Shown piece after piece: positions 43,190-51,522 of a stretch of DNA of 64,000 nt (position 1 is the first letter of the stretch; the number at the start of each line of letters is the position of its first letter). Source of the DNA: Kitasatospora sp. NA04385. Its GTDB lineage: Bacteria > Actinomycetota > Actinomycetes > Streptomycetales > Streptomycetaceae. The stretch covers positions 5,532,501-5,596,500 of the forward strand of contig NZ_CP054919.1 in assembly GCF_013364235.1 (NCBI RefSeq), in the 5' to 3' direction. Below the pieces are notes generated by a model. That model was not told the DNA's origin. It did no database searches and saw only the letters and a program-made list of their open reading frames with translations. A program made the position numbers and the translations under genes.

Positions 43190-43535
43190 CGCGGCTCGCT
43201 CCCTCGTCCTCCGGACCCGGGCCAACTCGCGGGGGCCGCGCAGCCGGTGATGGTCCGTCTGATGTCCGGAGGCCGGAGCCGGCGGAGCCCTCGGCCCCCG
43301 GACTGGGGCGACTTTAGACAGGTACACGACCCCTCGTCAGCCGATCTGAGCTGAACTTGAGGATCACGGTTCGGCTACGCCGGGTAGTCGAGGGGTAGCG
43401 GATACCGGCTGGGTAACGGACCGGGCGACCCGGTTGACCGGGTGACGCCGAATGGGCATGGATGCCAGGATGGCCCGGTCCCGGGGACCGCGCCGCGGAG
43501 CCAGCCCGAACGAACGCCGCCGGAAAGGGGACCCG
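43190..43535. promoter_or_regulatory. Divergent region between gluABCD and the two-component system
   Basis: No gene is seen in these 346 bases. On the minus strand, TAAAGT (complement of 43311-43316) is a possible -10 for gluABCD. The AT-richer part is 43310-43400. A GGAAAGGGG ribosome binding site for the response regulator gene lies at the right end. Confidence 0.45.
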
Positions 43536-44279
43536 ATGCGCCTGCTCCTGGTCGAGGACGACGACCGCGTGGCCGCCGCCCTGGTCGCGGTGCTGAGCCG
43601 GCACGGCTTCCAGGTCCGGCACGCCCGCAGCGGCCACGAGGCCCTGGACGCGCTCGTCCCGGACGGCAGCGACCCGTACCGGGTGGTGCTGCTCGACCTC
43701 GGGCTGCCCGACCGGGACGGCTTCGAGGTGTGCAGCCGCATCCGGGCCGGCAGCGGCGTACCGGTGATCATGGTGACCGCGCGGGCCGACATCCGCTCCC
43801 GCATCCACGGCCTCAACCTCGGCGCCGACGACTACGTGGTCAAGCCCTACGACATGGGCGAGCTGCTGGCCCGGATCCACGCGGTGGCCCGCCGCGGCAC
43901 CCCCAGGCCCACCGAGGAGCACGGCCCCGAACCGGCCGGACCGCTCGCCTCCCGCGGCATCGAGATCGACCGCGAGCGCCGCCGGGTCAGCGTCGAGGGC
44001 CGCGACGTCCCGCTCACCCGCAAGGAGTTCGACCTGCTGGCGCTGCTCGCCCAGAGCCCCGGCGTGGTCTACCGGCGCGAGCAGATCTTCAGTGAGGTCT
44101 GGCGCTCCGGCTGGGAGGGCAACGGCCGCACCCTGGAGGTGCACATCGGCTCGCTGCGCACCAAGCTCGGCCTGCCCGGCCTGGTCGAGGCCGTCCGCGG
44201 CGTCGGCTACCGGCTGACCCCCGACCAGCCGGAGAGCGGCGACGGCACCGCCCCCGGCAGCGGCCCGGCGGAGCGCTGA
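43536..44279 (+). CDS. OmpR-family response regulator
   Basis: A 247-residue regulator. The receiver domain (residues 1-120) has acidic pair LLVEDDDR, phospho-acceptor Asp54 (VVLLDLGLPD), and Lys in DDYVVKPYDM. A linker leads to an OmpR/PhoB winged helix (about 145-225: VPLTRKEFDLLALLAQSPG, TLEVHIGSLRTKLG). It forms a two-component system with the kinase gene 6 bases downstream. The target is unknown, but in this locus family the pair lies beside gluABCD and a TAXI protein. Confidence 0.95.
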   Translation: MRLLLVEDDDRVAAALVAVLSRHGFQVRHARSGHEALDALVPDGSDPYRVVLLDLGLPDRDGFEVCSRIRAGSGVPVIMVTARADIRSRIHGLNLGADDYVVKPYDMGELLARIHAVARRGTPRPTEEHGPEPAGPLASRGIEIDRERRRVSVEGRDVPLTRKEFDLLALLAQSPGVVYRREQIFSEVWRSGWEGNGRTLEVHIGSLRTKLGLPGLVEAVRGVGYRLTPDQPESGDGTAPGSGPAER

Positions 44280-44285
44280 CCGTCC

Positions 44286-45713
44286 GTGCGCAACCGCCTG
44301 CTCGGCATCCTGATCGCCCTGATGGCCTGCGTGCTGGCCGCCCTCGGGGTGCCCCTGGCCTACCTGATCGCCGCCTCCGAGCAGTCCAAGGTGGTCGTCG
44401 ACCGGATCGACGACGCCGCCCGCTTCGCCCAGGACCTGCCCACCCAGGGCCGCCCCAGCGCCAGCGCGGTCAAGGGCGACCCGCAGCCCGGCCCCGGCGA
44501 CAACGGCCGGCTGCACGCCCTCACCAGCGAGGCCGAGCGCTACCACGAGCTGTACGGCGTCCGGATCGGCGTCTTCCAGCGCGACGGCAGCGCGGTCGCC
44601 GCCGCCCCCGAGGGCTGGCGGCCGCCCGCCGCCGGCCCCGGCCGGCAGGCCTACCAGGAGGCCCTGGCCGGTCGCCGCAGCCACAACCCGCCGCAGGTCT
44701 GGCCGTGGACGCCCGACCGCACCCTCGCCGTCGCCCTGCCGGTGGTCCGCGACGGCGACGTGGTCGCCGTGGTGCTCACCGAGTCGCCCACCGGCGGCCT
44801 GCGCTCGCGCATCCTGCACCGCTGGATGGTGCTGGCCGGCGGCGAGGCGCTCGCCATGATCGTCGCCATCCTGCTCGCCGTCCGGCTCACCGGCTGGGTG
44901 CTGCGCCCGGTCCGCACCCTGGACCGGGCCACCCACGACATCGCCACCGGACGGCTCGGCGCCCGGGTCGCCCCCAGCGGCGGACCGCCCGAACTGCGGC
45001 GGCTGGCCCGCTCGTTCAACGACATGGCGGACCACGTGGTGCTCGCCATCGACCAGCAGCGGGCGTTCGTCGCCGACGCCTCCCACCAGCTGCGCAACCC
45101 GCTCGCCGCGCTGCTGCTGCGGGTCGAGCTGATCGGCCTGGAGCTGCCCGAGGGCCACGAGGAGGAGATCGCCGCCGTCCGCGAGGAGGGCGCCCGGCTG
45201 GCCCGGGTGCTGGACGACCTGCTCGGCCTGGCCACCGCCGAGGGCTCCCGGCCCGAGCCCGAACCGGTCGACCTGGCCGAACTCGTCCGCACCCGGGTCG
45301 ACGCCTGGCAGCCGATGGCCGAGCGGGGCGGCGTCCTGCTGCACTGGGAGGGGCCGCCGATGGCGCACGCCTGGGCCGATCCGATCGGCTTCGGCAGCGC
45401 GCTGGACGCCGTGCTGGACAACGCGCTGAAGTTCACCCCGGCCGGCAGCACCGTCCGGGTCGGCCTGCTGATCGGCAAGGCCGAGGTCACCGCCACCGTC
45501 ACCGACGCCGGCCCCGGCCTCACCGAGGAGGAGCTGGCCCGGGTCGGCGACCGGTTCTGGCGCTCCTCCCGGCACCAGAACATCGACGGCTCGGGCCTGG
45601 GCCTGTCCATCGCCCGCACCCTGCTGCTGGCCGGCGGCGGCGCACTGGAGTTCGCGCCCGCCGAGCCGAACGGGCTCACCGTCCGGCTGGTGGTGCCCCG
45701 GCGCCGCGGCTGA
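44286..45713 (+). CDS. Sensor histidine kinase
   Basis: A 475-residue membrane kinase. Transmembrane helices are near residues 7-29 and 178-200, with an extracytoplasmic sensor of about 150 residues between them. A HAMP domain follows, then HisKA with acceptor His267 in ASHQLRNPLAALLL, and HATPase motifs VLDNALKFTPAG, TDAGPGLT and GSGLGLS. The H-box variant HQLRNP is common in streptomycete OmpR-pair kinases. The GTG at 44286 lies 6 bases after the response regulator stop, so the two are co-transcribed. Confidence 0.94.
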   Translation: MRNRLLGILIALMACVLAALGVPLAYLIAASEQSKVVVDRIDDAARFAQDLPTQGRPSASAVKGDPQPGPGDNGRLHALTSEAERYHELYGVRIGVFQRDGSAVAAAPEGWRPPAAGPGRQAYQEALAGRRSHNPPQVWPWTPDRTLAVALPVVRDGDVVAVVLTESPTGGLRSRILHRWMVLAGGEALAMIVAILLAVRLTGWVLRPVRTLDRATHDIATGRLGARVAPSGGPPELRRLARSFNDMADHVVLAIDQQRAFVADASHQLRNPLAALLLRVELIGLELPEGHEEEIAAVREEGARLARVLDDLLGLATAEGSRPEPEPVDLAELVRTRVDAWQPMAERGGVLLHWEGPPMAHAWADPIGFGSALDAVLDNALKFTPAGSTVRVGLLIGKAEVTATVTDAGPGLTEEELARVGDRFWRSSRHQNIDGSGLGLSIARTLLLAGGGALEFAPAEPNGLTVRLVVPRRRG

Positions 45714-45764
45714 GGGCGGGGCCGGTCGGCCCGGGGTCTGTGACCGGCTCGGGGCCCGGTCGGC

Positions 45765-46790
45765 TCAGGGTTTGATCGACAGGTAGTAGCGCTCGGCGCC
45801 GACGTGCAGCGGCAGCGGATCGGTGTACACCGCGGTGCGCAGGTCCACCAGCTGCGCGGCGTGCACCTGCCGGCCGATGTCGTCCCGGCTGTCGATCACC
45901 GCCCGGGTCAGCGCCTCCACCAGCGCCGGGTCCACGTCCGCCCGGGTCACCAGCAGGTTGGGCACCGCCACCGTGGGCACCGCCACCCGCTCCGGCTGCA
46001 CGTCCGGGTAGGCGTCCGCCGGGATGGTCGCCGCCCGGTACGCGTCCATCCCCGGGCCGGCCAGCTGGTGCAGCGGGTCGGACAGGTCGCCCATCGGCAC
46101 GATCCGGATCGGCGTGCGCTCCGACAGGTCGGACAGCGCGGCCGTCGGCAGGCCGCCCGACCAGAAGAACGCGTCCAGGTCCTTCTTCTGCAGCCCCTCC
46201 GCGGCCTGGACGACGCCCACCTGCGCCGACCGCACGTCCCGGTCCGGGTCCAGGCCCGCCGCCTCCAGCAGCCGCCGGGTCACCAGGTTCACCCCCGACT
46301 TCTCCTGCCCCACCCCGACCCGCAGCCCGCGCAGGTCGGCCACCGAGTGCACCGGCGAGTCGGCCGGCACCACCAGCTGCATGTAGTCGTCGTACAGCCG
46401 GGCGATCGCCCGCAGCCGCGGCTTGCCCGGGCCGTCGAACGTGGCCACCGCGTCCGCCGTGGCGATGGCGAAGTCGTCCCGGCCCGCCACCACCCGCTCC
46501 AGGTTGTCCAGCGAGCCCACGGAGTTGTCCAGCTGCACCCGCAGCCCGGGCATGTGCTGGCCCAGGTACTGCTGCAGCAGCACCCCGTAGCGGTCGTACA
46601 CCCCGCCGACCACCCCGGTCGCGAACGCCACCCGGCCGCGCGGGCCCGAGGCCGAGGACGCCGAGGACGCCCACCAGCCGCCCGCGCCCGCGGCCACCAG
46701 CAGCAGCACCGCGCAGACCCGCAGCAGCCGGTGGCGCAGCGCCCGGCGCAGCGCGGCACCCGGACGGGAGGGGAGGTTCGCAGCAGCCAT
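45765..46790 (-). CDS. TAXI-family TRAP-type solute-binding protein
   Basis: A 341-residue extracytoplasmic binding protein. A hydrophobic N-terminal helix (about residues 24-42) is a signal or anchor; there is no clear lipobox cysteine. The TAXI domain is recognisable by VAFATGVVGGVYDRYGVLLQ, LRVQLDNSVGSLDNLERV and ADLRGLRVGVGQEKSGV. TAXI proteins usually feed a TRAP permease, but no permease gene is nearby. Convergent to the sensor kinase, it may act as an accessory sensor. The CAGTAT hexamer lies exactly 7 bases before the ATG, fitting a leaderless transcript. Confidence 0.88.
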   Translation of the reverse strand: MAAANLPSRPGAALRRALRHRLLRVCAVLLLVAAGAGGWWASSASSASGPRGRVAFATGVVGGVYDRYGVLLQQYLGQHMPGLRVQLDNSVGSLDNLERVVAGRDDFAIATADAVATFDGPGKPRLRAIARLYDDYMQLVVPADSPVHSVADLRGLRVGVGQEKSGVNLVTRRLLEAAGLDPDRDVRSAQVGVVQAAEGLQKKDLDAFFWSGGLPTAALSDLSERTPIRIVPMGDLSDPLHQLAGPGMDAYRAATIPADAYPDVQPERVAVPTVAVPNLLVTRADVDPALVEALTRAVIDSRDDIGRQVHAAQLVDLRTAVYTDPLPLHVGAERYYLSIKP

Positions 46791-46857
46791 GCCGTGGATA
46801 CTGCCAGCCCCCACCGCCCGGCGGGAGGCCCTCCCCGCTGCCCGTACCCTTGGCTCT

Positions 46858-48354
46858 GTGGGTATGGAGGAGAGCTTGCGAACTTACAAGGTCGTCACGT
46901 ACGGCTGCCAGATGAACGTCCACGACTCCGAGCGGCTGTCCGGGCTGCTGGAGGAGGCCGGTTACGCCAAGGCCGCCGGCGACGGCGACCCCGACCTGGT
47001 GGTCTTCAACACCTGCGCCGTCCGCGAGAACGCCGACAACAAGCTGTACGGCAACCTCGGCCGGCTCGCCCCCGCCAAGCAGGCCAACCGCGGCATGCAG
47101 ATCGCCGTCGGCGGCTGCCTCGCCCAGAAGGACCGCGAGACCATCGTCCGCAAGGCCCCCTGGGTCGACGTGGTCTTCGGCACCCACAACATCGGCCACC
47201 TGCCCGCGCTGCTGGAGCGCGCCGCCGTCGAGCGCAAGGCCCAGGTCGAGATCCTGGAGTCGCTGGAGACCTTCCCCTCCACCCTGCCCACCCGGCGCGA
47301 GTCCGCGTACGCGGCCTGGGTCGCGATCTCGGTCGGCTGCAACAACACCTGCACCTTCTGCATCGTCCCCGCCCTGCGCGGCAAGGAGGAGGACCGCCGC
47401 CCCGGCGACGTCCTCGCCGAGGTCGAGGCGCTGGTCGCCGAGGGCGTCGTCGAGGTCACCCTGCTCGGGCAGAACGTCAACGCGTACGGCTCCGACCTCG
47501 GCGACCGGGAGGCGTTCGGCAAGCTGCTGCGCGCCTGCGGCCAGGTCGAGGGCCTGGAGCGGGTCCGCTTCACCTCGCCGCACCCCAAGGACTTCACCGA
47601 CGACGTGATCGCCGCGATGGCCGAGACGCCCAACGTGATGCACCAGCTGCACATGCCGCTGCAGTCCGGCTCGGACACCGTGCTGCGCGCCATGCGCCGC
47701 TCCTACCGGCAGGAACGCTTCCTCGGCATCATCGAGAAGGTCCGGGCCGCGATGCCCGACGCCGCGATCTCCACCGACATCATCGTCGGCTTCCCCGGCG
47801 AGACCGACGAGGACTTCGAGCAGACCCTGCACGTGGTCCGCGAGGCCCGGTTCGCCAACGCGTTCACCTTCCAGTACTCCAAGCGGCCCGGCACGCCCGC
47901 CGCCGAGATGGCGGACCAGGTGCCGAAGGCCGTGGTGCAGGAGCGCTACGACCGGCTGATCGCCCTCCAGGAGGAGATCTCCTGGGAGGAGAACAAGAAG
48001 CAGGTCGGCCGCACGCTGGAGATCCTGGTCGCCGAGGGCGAGGGCAAGAAGGACGACCGCACCGACCGGCTCTCCGGGCGCGCGCCCGACAACCGGCTGG
48101 TGCACAGCACGCGGCCCGAGGGCGGCGTCCGCCCCGGCGACATGGTCACCGTCGAGATCACCTACGCCGCCCCGCACCACCTCCTCGCGGAGGGCCCCGC
48201 GCTGGGCGTGCGCCGCACCCGGGCGGGCGACGCGTGGGAGAAGCGGCAGGCGGCGCCGGCCGCGAAGCCCGCGGGCGTGATGCTGGGCCTGCCGACGATC
48301 GGCGCGCCCCAGCAGACCGCGGCGGCGCCCGGCGGCGACGGCTGCGGCTGCTAG
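46858..48354 (+). CDS. miaB: tRNA-2-methylthio-N6-dimethylallyladenosine synthase
   Basis: A radical-SAM methylthiotransferase (about 498 residues) that modifies A37 of tRNAs after MiaA. UPF0004 cysteines are in TYGCQMNVHDSER, NTCAVRENAD and GGCLAQKD; the radical-SAM cluster motif is CNNTCTFC, and a TRAM domain precedes a Gln/Ala/Pro-rich tail ending GDGCGC. Three starts are possible. The GTG at 46858 lies 7 bases after TACCCT, matching the leaderless pattern of neighbours; ATG 46864 is also in frame; TTG 46876 has GGAGG 5 bases upstream. The protein core is unaffected. It is divergent from the TAXI gene. Confidence 0.95.
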   Translation: MGMEESLRTYKVVTYGCQMNVHDSERLSGLLEEAGYAKAAGDGDPDLVVFNTCAVRENADNKLYGNLGRLAPAKQANRGMQIAVGGCLAQKDRETIVRKAPWVDVVFGTHNIGHLPALLERAAVERKAQVEILESLETFPSTLPTRRESAYAAWVAISVGCNNTCTFCIVPALRGKEEDRRPGDVLAEVEALVAEGVVEVTLLGQNVNAYGSDLGDREAFGKLLRACGQVEGLERVRFTSPHPKDFTDDVIAAMAETPNVMHQLHMPLQSGSDTVLRAMRRSYRQERFLGIIEKVRAAMPDAAISTDIIVGFPGETDEDFEQTLHVVREARFANAFTFQYSKRPGTPAAEMADQVPKAVVQERYDRLIALQEEISWEENKKQVGRTLEILVAEGEGKKDDRTDRLSGRAPDNRLVHSTRPEGGVRPGDMVTVEITYAAPHHLLAEGPALGVRRTRAGDAWEKRQAAPAAKPAGVMLGLPTIGAPQQTAAAPGGDGCGC

Positions 48355-48396
48355 GCGCGGTTCCCCGCGCCCCGGCAGGGGCGTGCGGAACCGCGC
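48355..48396 (+). terminator. Hairpin after miaB built from a repeat motif
   Basis: Perfect 10-base arms (GCGCGGTTCC, 48355-48364, with 48387-48396) and further inner pairing (CCCC with GGGG) begin right after the miaB stop. It probably terminates miaB transcription. Confidence 0.65.
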
Positions 48397-48514
48397 GAAG
48401 CGGGAGGTGGACGTCCGCAGGACCGCGGGACGGTGCAGGCTCCCGTCCTGCTTCGCGATCCGGCGGTGCGTGCCCGGGCGGCCGCGCGGTTCCCTGCGCC
48501 CCGGTTCCGCAGGG
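48355..48514. repeat. Dispersed GCGCGGTTCC-type intergenic repeat, two copies
   Basis: GCGCGGTTCCCCGCGCCCCG starts at 48355 and a near-copy GCGCGGTTCCCTGCGCCCCG at 48484. This resembles a sequence scattered between genes in many Streptomyces chromosomes. The second copy adds a small 7-bp stem (48492-48498 with 48508-48514). Between the copies, GCGAAGC motifs in both orientations give more partial pairing. Confidence 0.6.
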
Positions 48515-48561
48515 TCGGGCTTCGCGGCTGCTGTCGGTGCGCTCCGCGTAGAGTGATCGAC

Positions 48562-49254
48562 ATGCTTGCTGCCGCCGCCGTGTGCCCCTGCCCGCCGTTG
48601 CTCGTGCCGGAGGTGGCCGCGGGGGCCGCCGGTGAGGCGGCGGAGCTGCGGGGGGCGTGCCTGGCGGCGGTGGGGGAGCTGGCCGGGGCCGACCTGGTGG
48701 TGGTGGTCGGGACGGGCGAGCGGGCCGGGGTGTGGACGGAGGGCGGGGCGGGGTCGTTCCGGCGCTACGGGGTGCCGAAGGCGGTGCGGCTGCCGCTGGG
48801 CGGGGTGGACGGCCCGGAGCTGTCGCCCGCGCTGACGGTGGGGGCGTGGCTGCTGGAGGAGGCGGGCGTCCGGGTGCCGACGCACGCCGTCGCGGTGCGG
48901 CCGGACACCGGGGCCGAGCGGCTGCTCGGCCTGGGCCGGGGGCTGGCCGAACTCGCGGACCGGGTGGGCCTGTTGGTGCTCGGCGACGGCAGCGCCCGGC
49001 GCTCGGTGAAGGCGCCCGGGTACCTGGACGAGCGGGCCGAGGGGCACGACCGCGCGGTGGCGCGCGCGCTGGCGGCCGCGGACGCGGCGGCGCTGGCCGG
49101 GCTGGACGCGGAGCTGTCGGCGGAGCTGATGGCCGACGGGCGCGCCCCGTGGCAGGTGCTGGCGGGCGCCGCGGAGGGCGCCGCGCTCAGCGGTGAACTG
49201 CGCTACGAGGACGCCCCGTACGGCGTCGGCTACCTGGTGGCCTCCTGGCGCTGA
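48562..49254 (+). CDS. Class III extradiol dioxygenase (LigB)-like protein
   Basis: A 230-residue protein with the LigB-like fold seen in a conserved actinobacterial gene that lies between miaB and miaA. Visible segments are AAVCPCPPLLVPEV at the N-terminus, ADLVVVVGTGER, LLVLGDGSARRSVKAPGYLD and GYLVASWR at the end. The canonical iron-ligand His pair of dioxygenases is not obvious, so a real dioxygenase activity is doubtful. TAGAGT lies 7 bases before the ATG with no Shine-Dalgarno sequence. Confidence 0.8.
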   Translation: MLAAAAVCPCPPLLVPEVAAGAAGEAAELRGACLAAVGELAGADLVVVVGTGERAGVWTEGGAGSFRRYGVPKAVRLPLGGVDGPELSPALTVGAWLLEEAGVRVPTHAVAVRPDTGAERLLGLGRGLAELADRVGLLVLGDGSARRSVKAPGYLDERAEGHDRAVARALAAADAAALAGLDAELSAELMADGRAPWQVLAGAAEGAALSGELRYEDAPYGVGYLVASWR

Positions 49255-49263
49255 CGCGCCGGC

Positions 49264-49554
49264 TCAGCCGTTGGCGGGCGGAACCGGCGGGGTCGGGCCG
49301 GTCGGCGGGGTCGGGCCGCCCGCGGTCGGCGGCAGGTCGCCCTGGGGCTTGGCCGCGAAGTCGTCCCGGGCGTGCTTGGTCGCGGAGGTGCCCTTCACGA
49401 TCTTGTCGGAGTACTTGTGCTTGGTGGCCTTGTCGATCGTCTCACCGGCCTTGTCCACCATGCCGTCGATCTTGTCGCCGTGCTTCCCGGCCAGCTCGCT
49501 GGCCTTCTCCTTCAGTTCCTCGGCCTTGCCCTTGAGGTTGTCCATCAGGCCCAT
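49264..49554 (-). CDS. MT0933-like antitoxin family protein
   Basis: A 96-residue protein of the MT0933/Rv0909 antitoxin-like family: an amphipathic, Lys/Glu-rich helix (LKGKAEELKEKASELAGKHG), then DKIDGMVDKAGETIDKATKH and a Pro-rich tail. An AAGGAG site precedes the ATG by 7 bases. No toxin gene is adjacent, so it may act as a stand-alone stress or CsbD-like protein. It lies between the LigB-like gene and miaA, convergent with the former. Confidence 0.8.
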   Translation of the reverse strand: MGLMDNLKGKAEELKEKASELAGKHGDKIDGMVDKAGETIDKATKHKYSDKIVKGTSATKHARDDFAAKPQGDLPPTAGGPTPPTGPTPPVPPANG

Positions 49555-49662
49555 GGGTGCACTCCTTGCATTTCGGGTCATTCCCGCACCAGACATAGCT
49601 GATCCTCCCCGGACAACGAGGCTGTGACACGGGAGGTGCCCGGCTTTTGCGAGACTGGTGGG

Positions 49663-50652
49663 GTGAGCGGTTCCTCTTCTTCCTCCTCTCCTGCGCGCCC
49701 CCCGGGCCCCGGCGGCCTGCCCCTGGTGGTCTCGGTGGTCGGCCCGACGGCGGCCGGCAAGTCCGACCTGGCGGTGGCGATCGCCCGCGAGCTCGGCGGG
49801 GAGGTGGTGAACACCGACTCGATGCAGCTGTACCGGGGCATGGACATCGGCACCGCCAAGCTGACCGTGCCGGAGCGGGGCGGCGTCCCGCACCACCTGC
49901 TGGACGTGTGGGAGGTGACCGAGACCGCCTCGGTGGCCGAGTACCAGCGCCTGGCGCGGGCGGAGATGGACCGGCAGCTGGCGGCGGGGCAGGTGCCGGT
50001 GCTGGTCGGCGGGTCGGGCCTGTACGTGCGGGCGGCGGTGGACGAGATGGAGTTCCCCGGCACCGACCCGGCGGTGCGGGCCCGGCTGGAGGAGGAGCTG
50101 GAGCGGGTCGGCCCCGGCGCGCTGCACCGGCGGTTGGCCGGGCTGGACCCGGCGGCGGCGGAGGCGATCCTGCCCAGCAACGGGCGGCGGGTGGTCCGGG
50201 CGCTGGAGGTCATCGAGATCACCGGGCGCCCGTTCACGGCCAGCCTGCCCACCCAGCGCGCGGTGTACGGGGCGGTGCAGCTCGGCGTCCTGGTGCCGCG
50301 CCCCGAACTGGACCGGCGGATCGAGCTGCGGGTGGACCGGATGTGGGAGGCCGGGCTGCTGGACGAGGTGCGCGAGCTGGAGAAGGCCGGGCTGCGCGAG
50401 GGGCTGACCGCGAGCCGGGCGCTCGGCTACCAGCAGGTGCTGGCGTTCTTCGCGGGGGAGTGCACCGAGGACGAGGCCCGGGCGGAGACCGTCCGGGCGA
50501 CCCGCCGGTTCGCCCGGCGCCAGGAGTCCTGGTTCCGCCGGGACGACCGGATCCACTGGCTGGAGCGGCCCGAGGGCGCCGATCCGGTCGAGCTGCTGGG
50601 CCGGGCACTGGAACTGATCCACCGTTCGCAGGGGCCGGGCGGGACGGGCTGA
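49663..50652 (+). CDS. miaA: tRNA dimethylallyltransferase
   Basis: A 329-residue enzyme that prenylates A37 of tRNAs reading U-initial codons, supplying the substrate for MiaB. The P-loop is GPTAAGKSDLA; NTDSMQLYRGMDIGTAK, GGSGLYVRA and ATRRFARRQESWFRRD are family signatures. A Ser-rich stretch follows the start. The GTG at 49663 lies 6 bases after GAGACT, a -10-like hexamer, and lacks a good ribosome binding site; an earlier in-frame start at 49624 is less likely. Confidence 0.94.
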   Translation: MSGSSSSSSPARPPGPGGLPLVVSVVGPTAAGKSDLAVAIARELGGEVVNTDSMQLYRGMDIGTAKLTVPERGGVPHHLLDVWEVTETASVAEYQRLARAEMDRQLAAGQVPVLVGGSGLYVRAAVDEMEFPGTDPAVRARLEEELERVGPGALHRRLAGLDPAAAEAILPSNGRRVVRALEVIEITGRPFTASLPTQRAVYGAVQLGVLVPRPELDRRIELRVDRMWEAGLLDEVRELEKAGLREGLTASRALGYQQVLAFFAGECTEDEARAETVRATRRFARRQESWFRRDDRIHWLERPEGADPVELLGRALELIHRSQGPGGTG

Positions 50653-50904
50653 CCGGCGGATTCCGGCTGCCCGGCGACCCGTTCCGGCCAGGCTCGCGGC
50701 GTCTGCACCGGCAGACGCAGGTGCAGGAGGTACCGGCGGTCACGGCGGGATCACGTCCTGGCATCGGATCACCCGATCAAGCCGTGCGACGCCCTGTCGA
50801 GGTGTTGGTACGTGCCATCATCGGTAGCACCGAGGCCCGGCACGCGGGCCGGCCTCACCGCCCGCGAGCCCCGGAGCTCGTGTCGAGCCGTCAGGGGAGG
50901 CCGC

Positions 50905-51390
50905 GTGTCAACGGGTACCGGCCCCGAAACCGATGAGCTGCTCGGCGACGTCTCCGACGGGTCCGAGACGCTCCCCGAGCTCGCCGTCCCCACCACCTCG
51001 TACGCGGTGGCGCTGCCCGCGATCGACGACCTGGCGGCCGCGCCGGGCGTGGTCCACGAGCGGGACATCCGGCCGCGCCGCCGGCTGCGCTGGTGGCAGA
51101 TCCTGCCGATCGCCGCGACGCTGATGTTCGGCTCGCTGATGTTCGCCTTCCCGCTGGCCTTCGGCAGCGAGGGCGCGACCGCGATGATCGGGATGCTCGG
51201 CCTGCTGATCACCGCCGCCTCGGTCGGCTGGGGCGCGATGGCCGCCCGCCGGGCCGGCTACAAGTGGCCGGGCGTGCCGCGCCGGGGCAGCACCGAGCGG
51301 GCCGGCTGGAAGGCCATCGTGCTGTACACCCTGCTGGCCGCGGCGGCCGTCGCGCTCGCCCTCTGGCGGGTCGTCCACCTGCGCGGCTAG
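50905..51390 (+). CDS. Conserved actinobacterial membrane protein
   Basis: A 161-residue protein. The first ~50 residues are acidic and Ser/Thr-rich; three transmembrane helices follow (about residues 67-85, 92-110 and 138-156), separated by a basic loop. The GTG at 50905 has a GGGGAGG site 5 bases upstream. It sits between miaA and dapF. No function is recognised. Confidence 0.78.
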   Translation: MSTGTGPETDELLGDVSDGSETLPELAVPTTSYAVALPAIDDLAAAPGVVHERDIRPRRRLRWWQILPIAATLMFGSLMFAFPLAFGSEGATAMIGMLGLLITAASVGWGAMAARRAGYKWPGVPRRGSTERAGWKAIVLYTLLAAAAVALALWRVVHLRG

Positions 51391-51522
51391 GGCCGCCCGC
51401 GGGAGACCGCCCGGCGCCTGCCGCACCGGCCGCCCGGCCGCCGTCCCGCCGGCCGTCCGGCCCCGTCTCACCAGCCGTCCGCCCGCGCTCCGGGCCGGGC
51501 GTCCCCCGTTACCATCGGCGGT

